This document shows positions 53,931 to 64,000 of a stretch of 64,000 bases of DNA, in pieces. Both the position numbers and the translations under genes were made by a program. Source of the stretch: Acanthacorydalis orientalis. Its lineage: Eukaryota > Arthropoda > Insecta > Megaloptera > Corydalidae. The stretch lies in NCBI GenBank assembly GCA_034766995.1, contig CM068313.1, positions 25,719,512-25,783,511 of the forward strand, in the 5' to 3' direction. Numbering within the stretch: the first letter of the stretch is position 1; each line of letters opens with the position of its first letter. The notes below the pieces were generated by a model, which saw only the letters and a program-made list of their open reading frames with translations, was not told the DNA's origin and did no database searches.

Positions 53931-54291
53931 TTAAATCAAGTACTTTTATTCAGTTTGAACAACTTCTATTTGCTTATTTATTTTTTTGTTTAAGATATTA
54001 AATCATAACCATACACTACAAACAGTAATGACATTTAATAAAAACAGATAGGCAGAGAAGTACTTATTTCTTCAAAAACTAAAGTGATTTATTTTACTAA
54101 TAACATTTTCAATATAAATTGAGCTAACAAGATAATAGTATTAACGAAAATTGAAATTTTATATGTAAATTAAAAGTAACTATTTGAAATTAGATAAATT
54201 GTTAGGTTATGTTAATGATTATATTAAATTGATTTTATAATGAGAGTTAGGTGGTAGGTGATTTTAATTAGTTTATTTAATTAAAACCAAC

Positions 54292-55730
54292 ATGGAACAA
54301 AATGATATACAAAGAATATTGTCTGGAGATATTGAGGCTTTGCAATTATTCGTTGCCAAGGTTTGATTTTACTATTTTCTGTTCTTAGAATTCTTGTATT
54401 TTTTATAAATATATATTTTCAGTTCAGCCAAACATTTGCTTTTCCTGAATTAGATTATATGGATAAAAGAAAGGATCTATGGAATGTATTATTCATAAAT
54501 TTAAGTGAAACATCTACTGCTTCTAGTCATCCACTATGTGTTTCTGCTATTAAAATATTAAGGTATTGTTTTGTATACCTACTTATATACTTCTTATAAA
54601 TTATAGAATTAGCCACAGTTAAAATTTTATATAAATGTATTTCATTTTAGTCGTGATAAAACACATTTGAATGAGTTGATCACAGAAAGTCGTTTGGAAA
54701 CATTACTTCGTCTAGCTGGATTAGATATTACTGACAATTTTGATATCACTATTAATCAAATAACTAATTCTGAAATTATAATTGAAACACTTAAGTGTCT
54801 TTGTAATGTTATTTATAATTCTCAAGCAGCACAAAAAATGTGTTCGAAGAACAATGCTGTTAGTGGTATTGTAAGAAGATTACGTACATACAGGTGTGTT
54901 TGTTAGATTTTTGTTAATGTAAACATTTTAAATATTATCCAATTATATATCTTAGAGATCCAGAAATACCACATGATATTAAATTCTTTGACATGAAATT
55001 ATTATTTTTAATAACGGCACTAAATGCAGAAATAAGGCCACATTTAAAAGATGAACTACATGGTTTAACATATTTAACAGAAACTTTAGATTTAATTCTA
55101 AAAGAAGATAATCTTCTACAAGAACTTAGTACTGAAGGGTGTTTTTTAACACGACATATTTTATTGGTAAATATAATTAAAATGATAAAATGGTGAATTA
55201 TACATTCTCGTACCTCCTTTTTTATAGGATAATCAAGTATTATTGTCATGTGAAATTCTAAAAGTACTATTTAATCTCACAGTTCGCAGTACAGATGCAA
55301 ATGTAGATGAAGAAGAAGAGGCACATTTTACTCGACTTGTATCAGTCTTACGTGACTTATTATTAGCACCTACGCATTCTTCAGAAAAAAAAGTAGAACT
55401 TCATGGTCATGTTGTAAATTTACTAACTGCTATACCAGGTAGATGTTTTGAAGAACTTGTTCCACGAATTTCAACAGGAGAGGAGATTTCTAAAGACATG
55501 GAATTTGATAATCATAATATGGAAGCTGTTTTTGTACTACTTAAATTTTTAAAAACCAAACTAGAAGCTTTACCGGTAAAACTTTTATTTAATGAATACT
55601 ATGTACTACAATAAACAAACTAGATACTATGTATCTACTTTGTTTAGTTTGTATTACGTATTTCCTTCAAAAATACTTATGTATATAAATATACTTTTAT
55701 AAAGTGTATTTCAGTTTATATTAGGAAAAG

Positions 55731-55787
<57 letters not shown>

Positions 55788-57013
55788 TACATATATATTT
55801 GATTTTAGATGAGTGGGAGAGGGTGCGTGTGAAAGTATTTTAGTATAAAACGTTCATCTTATTTAAATATTATTTATTTGTAAATTGTTTTTCCTTTTCT
55901 TTAATTATATAATAGAAAAATGAATATTATATTATATGTATGTATGTGTATATTATTTGTATATCAATATATATTATATGGTTTCAGTCTGTATCAGGTC
56001 AACAGGATTTGCTATCGCCAATTTTAACTGTACTAGCTAGATGCTCTAGAAGTGTTAGAGTCATTCGAAAATATCTTAGAATGCAAGTATTGCCTCCCTT
56101 AAAAGAAGTACATAAACGACCTGAACAAGGAGATACACTACGAAATTATTTATGCCGATTACTTACAACGCCAATCACACATGTGCGAGATTTGGCTGCT
56201 GATTTCTTATTTGTCTTATGTAAAGAAAATGGTATGAACTTTATATATATATATATATATACACACACATATATATATATATATATATACACATACATAC
56301 ACACACACACACGCACAATATTTATATATATACACATATTCATATACAAATCTTTTTATGTATTTTAAATTAACTTTTATAGTGGAACGAATGATAAAAT
56401 ATACTGGATATGGTAATGCAGCAGGACTCTTTGCTACACGTGGTTTAATGGGTGGTAAATCTGTTGAAGAATCATTATTTAGTTCTGAAAGTGAAGATAG
56501 TGATACAGAAGTATATAAAGAATATAGACATGGAATTAATCCTGTTGTTGGTTGTTATGAACCACCAAGACCTAATCCATTAGTGAATATGACTGAAGAA
56601 CAAGTAACTATTTTTTAGTATAAGAACAATACTCATCTGCATTATAAATAAAAATATTAAAACACACTTTATATTTTATTTTAAAATAAGATATTATTTT
56701 TACTGTAGTAATATTTTATTTTAAATCTTAATTTTGTAATAATATAAATATTTTTTATTATGTATTGTCATAGTGTATTATTTTTTATAATACTTAAAAT
56801 GTTTTAAAAAAAATTATTAAAGTGTTACATTATTTCTTTTAGAAAGAATATGAAGCTATGCAACTTGTTAATCTAATGGATAAACTTACACGCTCTGGTA
56901 CAATCAAACCATGTAGAGTTGGAGAAGATGGTCGTCCAGAACCAGTTGAACATGTGTTACAACTTCAAGATGAATTACCACGTCAACAGGTGAATAGAAG
57001 AGATTCTGATTGA
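54292..57013 (+). CDS. ric8: Synembryn / Ric-8, chaperone and guanine-nucleotide exchange factor for G-protein alpha subunits
   Basis: Cytosolic armadillo/HEAT-fold protein that folds and activates G-alpha subunits; in Drosophila and C. elegans the family is needed for asymmetric cell division and G-protein signalling. Exons: 54292-54360, 54423-54562, 54651-54893, 54956-55166, 55228-55575, 55988-56231, 56383-56603, 56843-57013 (stop TGA). Every junction is GT..AG and in phase, giving 548 aa, the family's usual size. Family landmarks: MDKRKDLW near residue 38, [12 protein letters not shown], the repeated helical leucine-rich segments, [23 protein letters not shown], and the conserved tail [64 protein letters not shown]. 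An acidic serine/threonine cluster (residues 452-461, [10 protein letters not shown]) sits where vertebrate Ric-8A is phosphorylated by CK2. The start context caacATGG is strong. Introns 5 and 6 carry microsatellites. The product is identified with high certainty. Confidence 0.96.
55735..55785. repeat. (TA)n microsatellite in ric8 intron 5
   Basis: TA run inside the 412-bp intron 5, the longest intron of ric8. Confidence 0.94.
56243..56345. repeat. Compound (TA)n/(CA)n repeat in ric8 intron 6
   Basis: TA runs alternating with CA runs fill most of the 151-bp intron, leaving little other sequence between donor 56232 and acceptor 56382. Confidence 0.93.
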
Positions 57014-57600
57014 TTGACAATAGTTTCAAGTTGTTAAATTTTGATTTATATTACTTTCAATATTATGCATAATTTATGATAAAAGTGTTCAGAATTGAAT
57101 AATTACCATATATAATGGAGACTGATTATTCAAAGATTTGTATGTTGATTAATTTTTTTATAAACAACTTTAAAATACAATATACAAATAAGAACTATAA
57201 AGAATATGGCTTTGCTTTTTCTTTAAATGAATGTATTTGAAAAGATATTCATAAAATTATGAACAGAAATTATATGTATGCATTATATATGTATGCTTTA
57301 TAAGTGTATGTAATTTGAATGTTTCTAAATATGTTTAGAAAATTGATTTGAGTACAGAAAGAAATTTCTCTACAGTATTGTAAGTGGATGAATTTAAAAT
57401 AATGGTATATACTTAATGTATAAATCATAAGTTATTGGTAGAGACCTAAAAAATGCATTATGAACTATTTATGATTTATTATAAAATTAATAATTCAAAT
57501 ATAAAAGCATTGTTTAAAATAGACAATTTAATGTTATGTGTACAGTATTAGATATTACCTATTAAGAAATAGTATCGACTTGGTTTTTTTGTATGTAATT

Positions 57601-57606
57601 AATAAA
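57601..57606 (+). terminator. Candidate polyadenylation signal for ric8
   Basis: AATAAA about 590 nt after the ric8 stop. Others follow at about 57920 and beyond, so the 3'UTR end is unresolved. Confidence 0.25.
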
Positions 57607-60600
57607 TATTATGTTAATTTATATATATATATATATATATGTTCAAAAAATATATAAAAATAAATGCATAAACATTAAATTTTATCATTATAAGAAAATT
57701 ATCTGAAGCGAATTCTTTTGCAAGTGGTAATTTATGTTTGTAACAAACCTAATTTAAACAATTTATTTGTGATTTGTTTGAGAAAATAGCTATATTTAAA
57801 GAAAAGTGACTAGAAATCTGTAGAATAATATAAAAATTACATTTATATAATTTATAAATTGAAATTATGGTCACAATGAAATATTAACATTAAATGTTTA
57901 ATGATTGAGTTTTGAATTTAATAAAAAACTGAAATGGTTAATATTTCAAATTTAGTTTTTCATTATTTTAAGAGTTCTATGATACTTTTATTCATCAACT
58001 AACATTTCTTAATAAAAGAAATTTGTAATGTTTAAAAAATAGTTAAACATATTTGATTCTATGTAATGACAAATTTTAAACTTCAATGAATTAGACTCTA
58101 AAATAACTCAAAAGATTTCTAACACTGTGGCTAAATCACTTTCACAAATGATTTTTTTTTCACTCCACAATCACACAAAATTTTTCCAGGCAAACATATT
58201 CAATAAATTATTATTGGGTATGTTCTTACATGCATTTTAATAGCGTGCTTGATCAGAAAACTTGTATCGTTTGTGAGGTGAAAAAGAATTTATTTTTGTG
58301 AATCTAAAATAACTTGTTTATTGGAATATAAATATTAATAGTTTATTATTACTATTGCAGCAATTTAATAATTTAATGATTATAATTTTAAAGAATATGT
58401 TGTTTTTATTTTAGAATTTTAAAATTAAATCATTATTTGGCAAACTTAAAAAATAATTATAGTAGAACTTATCAATGTAGTTAAACAAGTAATAATGAAA
58501 AAATTATTTGACTTAAATTTATTTTTTAAATGCTATACATTTCTGTTACACATTTGAATTTAAATATAAAACTTGTTTGTGTGTTGTGTTAATGAAGGGG
58601 TTAGAACATTTATGAAGCAAATTCAAACTTCCATATATTTAATGAACAGATTACCTAATTTGGCATTAATGTTATAAAGCATGAAATTTAGCATATCTTT
58701 TATAAATCAGTTCAATAAATATCAGTAAATGTAAAATGACTAAGTCTATACCAATAAATAAAAATTTATAAAATAAAACTTGTATTCAAAAATTACTTAT
58801 AAAAATATATGTTTATTGGAAAATGTATTTATTCATTGTCTAATACATTATTACATATAACATATATCGAAGTTATTATTATAATTAAACACCTACCATT
58901 AAAATCCATTATCCTTATTGACTACTTAAAATTTTATTTTTAAAACCCAAAATGTAAGTACTGAAAATAATTCACACTTGATTTATATTTTCAATAAAAA
59001 TTTTAGTATTATTTATAAAACTGATTCATAAAATGTTGAAATTATTATGAAATATTAATTATTGTGAAATATTAATTAATATGTAATGTTAGATAAATAC
59101 ATATCATGAATTAATAATTGTATTGAAAGAAATTTAACTGTCTATTGAAAAAATAAACATTAAAAGCTAAATCAGTGGAGTATTAAACAGAGTAACTCAT
59201 AAAAAACATTTTAGTAAACCAAGGTATCTTGTGTTATAATATTTAAATTATTGGAATGACATTTTCAATTCGATAAAAGAGTATATGAAAGAATCTAAAT
59301 AAATTTAAACAAAATTCTTACCTGAATGATATAGCTTAAACAACACTGAATGCTAAAAAAACTGTAAGTGATAGAAAATCAAATTGATAATTTCATTTTA
59401 AAATTCATTGACTAATATTCTAGGAATTAATTTATTAATCTTATTTGATCTTTTTCTTAATACTAAAATATAAAAATCTATCATCAATTAATCTACTATT
59501 ATATAAATTTACTAATGGTATATTTATTTGGTAAATAATTATTTTTAAATTATTTTGTTTACTTTTTAAAATCAATTATTTTTATCAATAAACAATAATA
59601 TTCCACATTGTGATAATTGTCAATATAATAGTTAACTTTAAAAAATAACAAAAAAGAATAAATATTAGTTTTTATTTTTAACCACTTTTTAAATTTTAAA
59701 TATAAAAAATATTTTTAATATATTGTGTTATGTTAAGCACATACTTAGACATAAAATTGTAAAATGTAAATTCATATTTATTTTCCAATAATATTGAAAG
59801 CTTTATATTGACAAGTTTTTCAAATATTAATCAAAATAATTATATTATTTATTTGATGAATTTTAATTCCATTCAAGAATATTTTTTATATATATTTACC
59901 AACAAAAAGGATTATATATGTCTATGATATTCGAATATAATATGTAATAGTTTATAAGTTAATCAGATATTTCTTCATATTTTATGTTTATATTCAATTA
60001 ATTTCTATTTTATTAAGAAACGAAATAAAGAATAAAATTATTTCAGTAATAATATTATTAAATATATAATTGGTTAAGTATTTATATTCAAATTTGTTGG
60101 ATTTAATACCTGTGTTAGGATTTCTTTTAATTAAGTTGGTATTATTGGTCTTTGAACTATTCATTCCTAATTTTCAATTTTTTGAGTACTAGTTAATAAG
60201 TTAATATCACTCGTTCTATTAACATTATTGTGTTCTCTTTTGGTAAGTTAATTTTCAGTTATAATTTGTATATTTTTATTGTATGTATGTGTATATATTT
60301 ATCAAAAATCATTTTTATTAAGTATTTTCTTTTTTTTCCATTACTATTTTAGTTAATGTAGTATTAGCATTACGTATTAAGTACATATCTTTTGTTTGAA
60401 CGGACTTATTTAAAAAAATGCTTATGTATTTCTTGATAGTTTTTACTTTTATTATTAGCTTGACTAGTAATATTTTCAATCCATAATTATCGAGACTAAT
60501 GCTTTGTTACTTTGTAATTACAATTAAGAGATATTTAGTAGATACTTTTATAGTTCTAATACATATTATATTTTTATAGTTGGCATATTTTTTATAATTC

Positions 60601-61470
60601 TAAATAAAAAATAGGAATATTTTCGATAATTAGACATATGAAATTAATATTTGTTATTCAGAATTTTTATCAAAATTGTCTTGTATCAGTTATTTTGTTA
60701 TAGAATTTAAATTTTAATTTTTATCAACGACTAATACGATTTGATTCCTTCGGAGTTACTTTTAAATATATTTTTTTGACTATTTTGTATGTATAAAATC
60801 GCATTTATATAAATATATTTATGAATATTCTTAATATTGAGTAGTTTTTGAGAAGTTATTTAAATTGTTAGTACAATCATTTTAAACAATCTATTTTGAA
60901 ATTGAATTCTGTAAATATTTTTCGGTCTATGTAATAAAATTAATTATTTATATTATTAAATGCTTTTTTCCTGTTTGTACTTAGTTCGACATATAATAGT
61001 TGATTTATTTCATTAATTTTCGTAAAATATTCTAAACTGTTTTTAATTTATTACAAAGTTTATTATTTTATGAAAGTTAACAATTTAATTCGTTTCATTC
61101 GAAAATTTACCATATAAATGAAGTCTGTATAATTAGATTACAAATAATAATAATATTTAAAATATTTTATTTATTATATAATATTAAAAACGATATTCTC
61201 TTTTGTAGAACGTAAATGTATTAATTTCAATATTTTTCTTAGACTATTATGTAAGTGTGATGTAGCATTCGGTAAATGTAAGCATTTAACAAATATACAG
61301 TGTAATGTTATTTTAGATGTTGTACTTACATAGTTGACTGTGCAGTTTTTGGTTTTCATTTACGTATTGAAATACTTATTGATATTTTGAAAAGTATGTA
61401 TTATAATTTTATTTTATTCTATTAACTTAATTATATCCGAAAGTAATATTTGTTTTCAACATTTTAAATA

Positions 61471-61502
61471 TTTATATATATATAAACATATATATATATA
61501 TA

Positions 61503-61555
<53 letters not shown>

Positions 61556-61602
61556 ATATATATATATATAAACATATATATATATATATACACATACATA
61601 CA
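61471..61602. repeat. Compound TA repeat with AAACATATATATA units
   Basis: TA runs interrupted five times by an aaacata or cacata step, so the array has a higher-order period; ends in CATA repeats. Confidence 0.94.
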
Positions 61603-62348
61603 TACAAGCACAGTGTCTATTATATAATTTATTCAAAATATTTTTTAATTTTCTTAAAAATTATATTTTAGAAGAATATCAGTTGAATACATTTACATCA
61701 AGAGTAAATATTTCGTTTTCGTTATTCAGTACATTTGTTATGGAATGTTTGTGATAATTAGTTAATCATTTCTTAATTTGTTATTAAACTTGTAAGATGT
61801 TTATTTTTTGATTTTTTTAATAATATTTTACATAAATATTCAATGTTCTATAATTGTTCATATATAATTTGCTCTGTTATTATAATAAATATAACACTTT
61901 GTTTCTAAAAATCTTTCAAATATATTTGCAAGGGAATTTACTAAAGCCAAACGTATTTATTATTTCATTTGCGCATTGTTTATTTGTGTATTACTTTTTT
62001 ATTACATTTTACTAAAACGAGTAAAACATAATAATTGGTATCAATACAATAGTGGAATTAAAAGTTGTAATGTAGTTTAAATATTATGGATCATATCTAT
62101 AAAAATATTAAAACGTAATGTACCATTTTTTTTTTTATTCAAATATTATTGATGTTTGATTGTATGTAATACGATTACGTTATATTTAGATTCCATGTAA
62201 AATGTGTGAAATAAGAAAATTATGCAATTTCAAATTACCGTATTGTATAAATACACACATTTACGACAAAAAGTAATTATAGAGTTTATATATGTAATAA
62301 CAGTGAAATAGATTATTTTCTCATAGATTTATTTCTATTTTTTTACAG

Positions 62349-62473
62349 TCTTTCATATTCAAGCAGGCAGTGCAGTGTAGTGATGAAGTGTTAGTGATGA
62401 AGTGTTAGTGAATTGTACATATAATTCAAGCAGAAGCAATGGAAGTAGGAGGAACAACTCTACATTATTTAAG
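62349..62473 (+). CDS. Start-codon exon of an unrecognised gene running off the window end
   Basis: A long pyrimidine tract ending in tttttttacag gives a strong acceptor before 62349, and AAG followed by GTTTTT is a usable donor after 62473. All three frames are closed upstream of the ATG at 62439, so the first 90 nt are 5'UTR and the exon is probably the second exon of its transcript. The coding part reads MEVGGTTLHYL and ends two bases into the next codon (phase 2). The 5'UTR part contains a perfect 14-bp tandem duplication (62381-62408). The product is not recognised; the rest lies beyond 64000 or further downstream in the window as unseen small exons. Confidence 0.45.
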
Positions 62474-62639
62474 GTTTTTTTAATTTTGAACTGTACAATA
62501 ACGCAAAATCCATCGTATCCTCTCATAATTTAGGATAGTTTAAGGTTTCTATTGATATTGTTTTACATAAAATTTTTATTCATAGAGTATTAAGTTAAAA
62601 AAGTAAAACAATGTCATGATTTATGTGTTTAAGAATATT

Positions 62640-62960
62640 TTAATATTTTTACATATTAGGTTGATTTCATATTGGTTGCCTTCAGTATATGAGATGTTAT
62701 ACTGATTGCTAGCTAATTATGTTGTCAACACATTAGGAGCTTTCGAGGTGGATGAAGTGTTGTAAAGCGAAGTTGAAGCCTCGACTCCTCGACTTTTTTA
62801 CACATGATTTTCAGCGTTAGGTAAGGCTGCACAAGGTGCAGTGTTAATTATTAGGTACACATATATTAATCCGCTTCACGGGTGGTATATGTGGTTACAC
62901 CTTGTAGCAGGTGTTGATTGTAGGTAGTGGCTCTTATCAAATAGATAAGAGTCCTAGATA
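62640..62960. other. GC-richer intronic island with clustered small hairpins
   Basis: Downstream of the 62473 donor. Contains short inverted repeats at 62827-62841 (CTGCAC/GTGCAG), 62897-62914 (ACACCT/AGGTGT) and 62929-62954 (stem around CTCTTATC/GATAAGAG). Reading frames are short. It may be a non-coding exon, an enhancer or an RNA element. Confidence 0.3.
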
Positions 62961-63359
62961 TTTATATTTTATGAATTTCAGCTGTTATTCCACGGATCAT
63001 CTTTTAATAATTTAAAGTAGTTGTTTTTTATATATTTTGAAATAATGTTTTTACTTTATTCAGTTCGATTTTTTAAGAATTATTTTACCTTTGTAATAGA
63101 TAACTACTCTTTTAATTACGTTTGAATAGTAATTTATTTTATAATAGTAATTTTGAAAGTAATTTTTTAAATAATTTAAAGTAGATCCATTTTTTAATAT
63201 ATTTTAAATTCAATAGTATATTTTTTAAATAATTTAAAATTAATTTTACTTCTACTAATTTTTATGGTAGCAGATTTTTTATTTTTGATTATTTTTTTTT
63301 TTGTCAATATTAAGAGTAACTTAACGTATTAAATAATTATTTAACTTATTTCTCATCAT

Positions 63360-63570
63360 AAAGACTTCAAAGTGGCGGATCTTTAGCGGGAATGGTACAA
63401 ATAGTACTCATTACCAATTGTGAAAGGGTTAATTAGATCTGTTGTTTCATAATAGACGTCATAAGATTCTAATACAAGTGATGACGCGTTTTGGAATCTT
63501 GAACGAGTTATTCTATTTTGATTCATAATTGATCTAATTTCTGCATTCCCGATTTTGCGTTTTTATTGTA
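63360..63570. other. GC-richer intronic patch
   Basis: Contains gtggcggatctttagcggg, the CRE-like agacgtcataag and gtgatgacgcgtt. Possibly regulatory; no coding signal. Confidence 0.2.
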
Positions 63571-64000
63571 CAGTTCTATTATTTTTATAAATTTGTCTGT
63601 TCAGTTTGTATTTATCCAGTTAGTGCATTCAGTTGATCGTTTTTTTTTATCAAATTAGTAAACTTATTAAATTAAAGTGTCTAGAAACGGAAAAAAGTAA
63701 ATATAATGTTTATATTTTTCAACATCAGGTAGAGAAGAGATATTGAGTTTCTATTATTAATTGTATATTGGTTGTCATTATAATTATACAAATATTGACT
63801 TAAACATTATATGTACATTTATTGGATATCATCTATTGGGTATTTGATAAGTACATTGAATTTAATTTAATAAGTTTTATTGACATTTGGTAAAACACGC
63901 GTTACGTTAAAATTTAATCAAATCTGCAAACTACATAAATGGAAAACAAGAAATAGTTGAGTTTTCATAAATATGAAATATTTGTAATTAGCACTATATT

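Larger units (their letters stand above)
53428..54291. other. ndufa9-ric8 intergenic region
   Basis: AT-rich spacer between two tandem plus-strand genes. It holds the ndufa9 3'UTR, a (TA)n tract at about 53865-53927, and just before the ric8 start a slightly less AT-rich stretch (about 54200-54265) with TTAGGTTATG and GTTAGGTGGTAGG that is the likely ric8 promoter/5'UTR. No further gene is visible. Confidence 0.6.
57014..62340. other. AT desert downstream of ric8
   Basis: The first part is ric8 3'UTR of unknown length. TA tracts at 57619-57641 and a compound tract at 61471-61602. The minus-strand 61-codon frame at 61174-61359 is ordinary in composition but unsupported. No gene recognised. 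Confidence 0.6.
62475..64000. other. Probable first-coding intron of the gene starting at 62439
   Basis: AT-rich with the two islands described separately. No further coding exon could be fixed before the window end. Confidence 0.35.

Noticed and set aside
54935..55249. 104-codon minus-strand frame.
   Set aside because: Antisense shadow of ric8 exons 4-5.

Overview
The window is nuclear DNA from an animal with an extremely A+T-rich genome, most likely an insect and probably a bee or other hymenopteran. The reasons are spliceosomal genes with mostly short AT-rich introns, insect-like Kozak contexts (caaaATGG, caacATGG), dozens of long (TA)n microsatellites, and small CpG-rich islands in an AT desert. 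The bee placement is inferred from composition and gene style and is not proven by any marker. No bacterial, viral or CRISPR feature was seen, and no intact transposon.

Layout. From 1 to about 51.5 kb there is no gene recognisable by homology: AT-rich sequence and microsatellites, interrupted every few kb by islands 100-600 bp long that are richer in G+C and CpG. Several islands hold a short ATG-initiated reading frame that runs into a good splice donor (7707-7783, 15878-15933, 25153-25268, 32598-32710 and, with a strong donor, 46993-47112). They could be alternative first exons of one very large plus-strand gene or independent promoters. One minus-strand island (11057-11242) reads like an internal or terminal coding exon. 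A degenerate tRNA-like element lies at 37202-37275.

From 51.6 to 57.0 kb lie two complete plus-strand protein genes in tandem, separated by about 0.9 kb: ndufa9, a mitochondrial complex I subunit with an SDR-type Rossmann fold (6 exons, about 398 aa), and ric8/synembryn, an armadillo-type chaperone and exchange factor for G-protein alpha subunits (8 exons, 548 aa). Both were spliced by hand, and all exon junctions agree in phase. They look like compact housekeeping neighbours with no functional link.

From 57.0 to 62.3 kb there is AT-rich sequence downstream of ric8. At 62349-62473 a well-formed acceptor and donor bracket an exon with a start codon. It opens an unrecognised gene that continues past the window end and is followed by moderately GC-rich intronic islands (62.65-62.96 and 63.36-63.56 kb).

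The most interesting unexplained signal is the series of island micro-exons. Five plus-strand candidates (7.8, 15.9, 25.3, 32.7 and 62.5 kb) end in the same splice phase (2), which would let them be interchangeable N-termini. This is a hypothesis drawn from hand-picked donors and needs transcript data.
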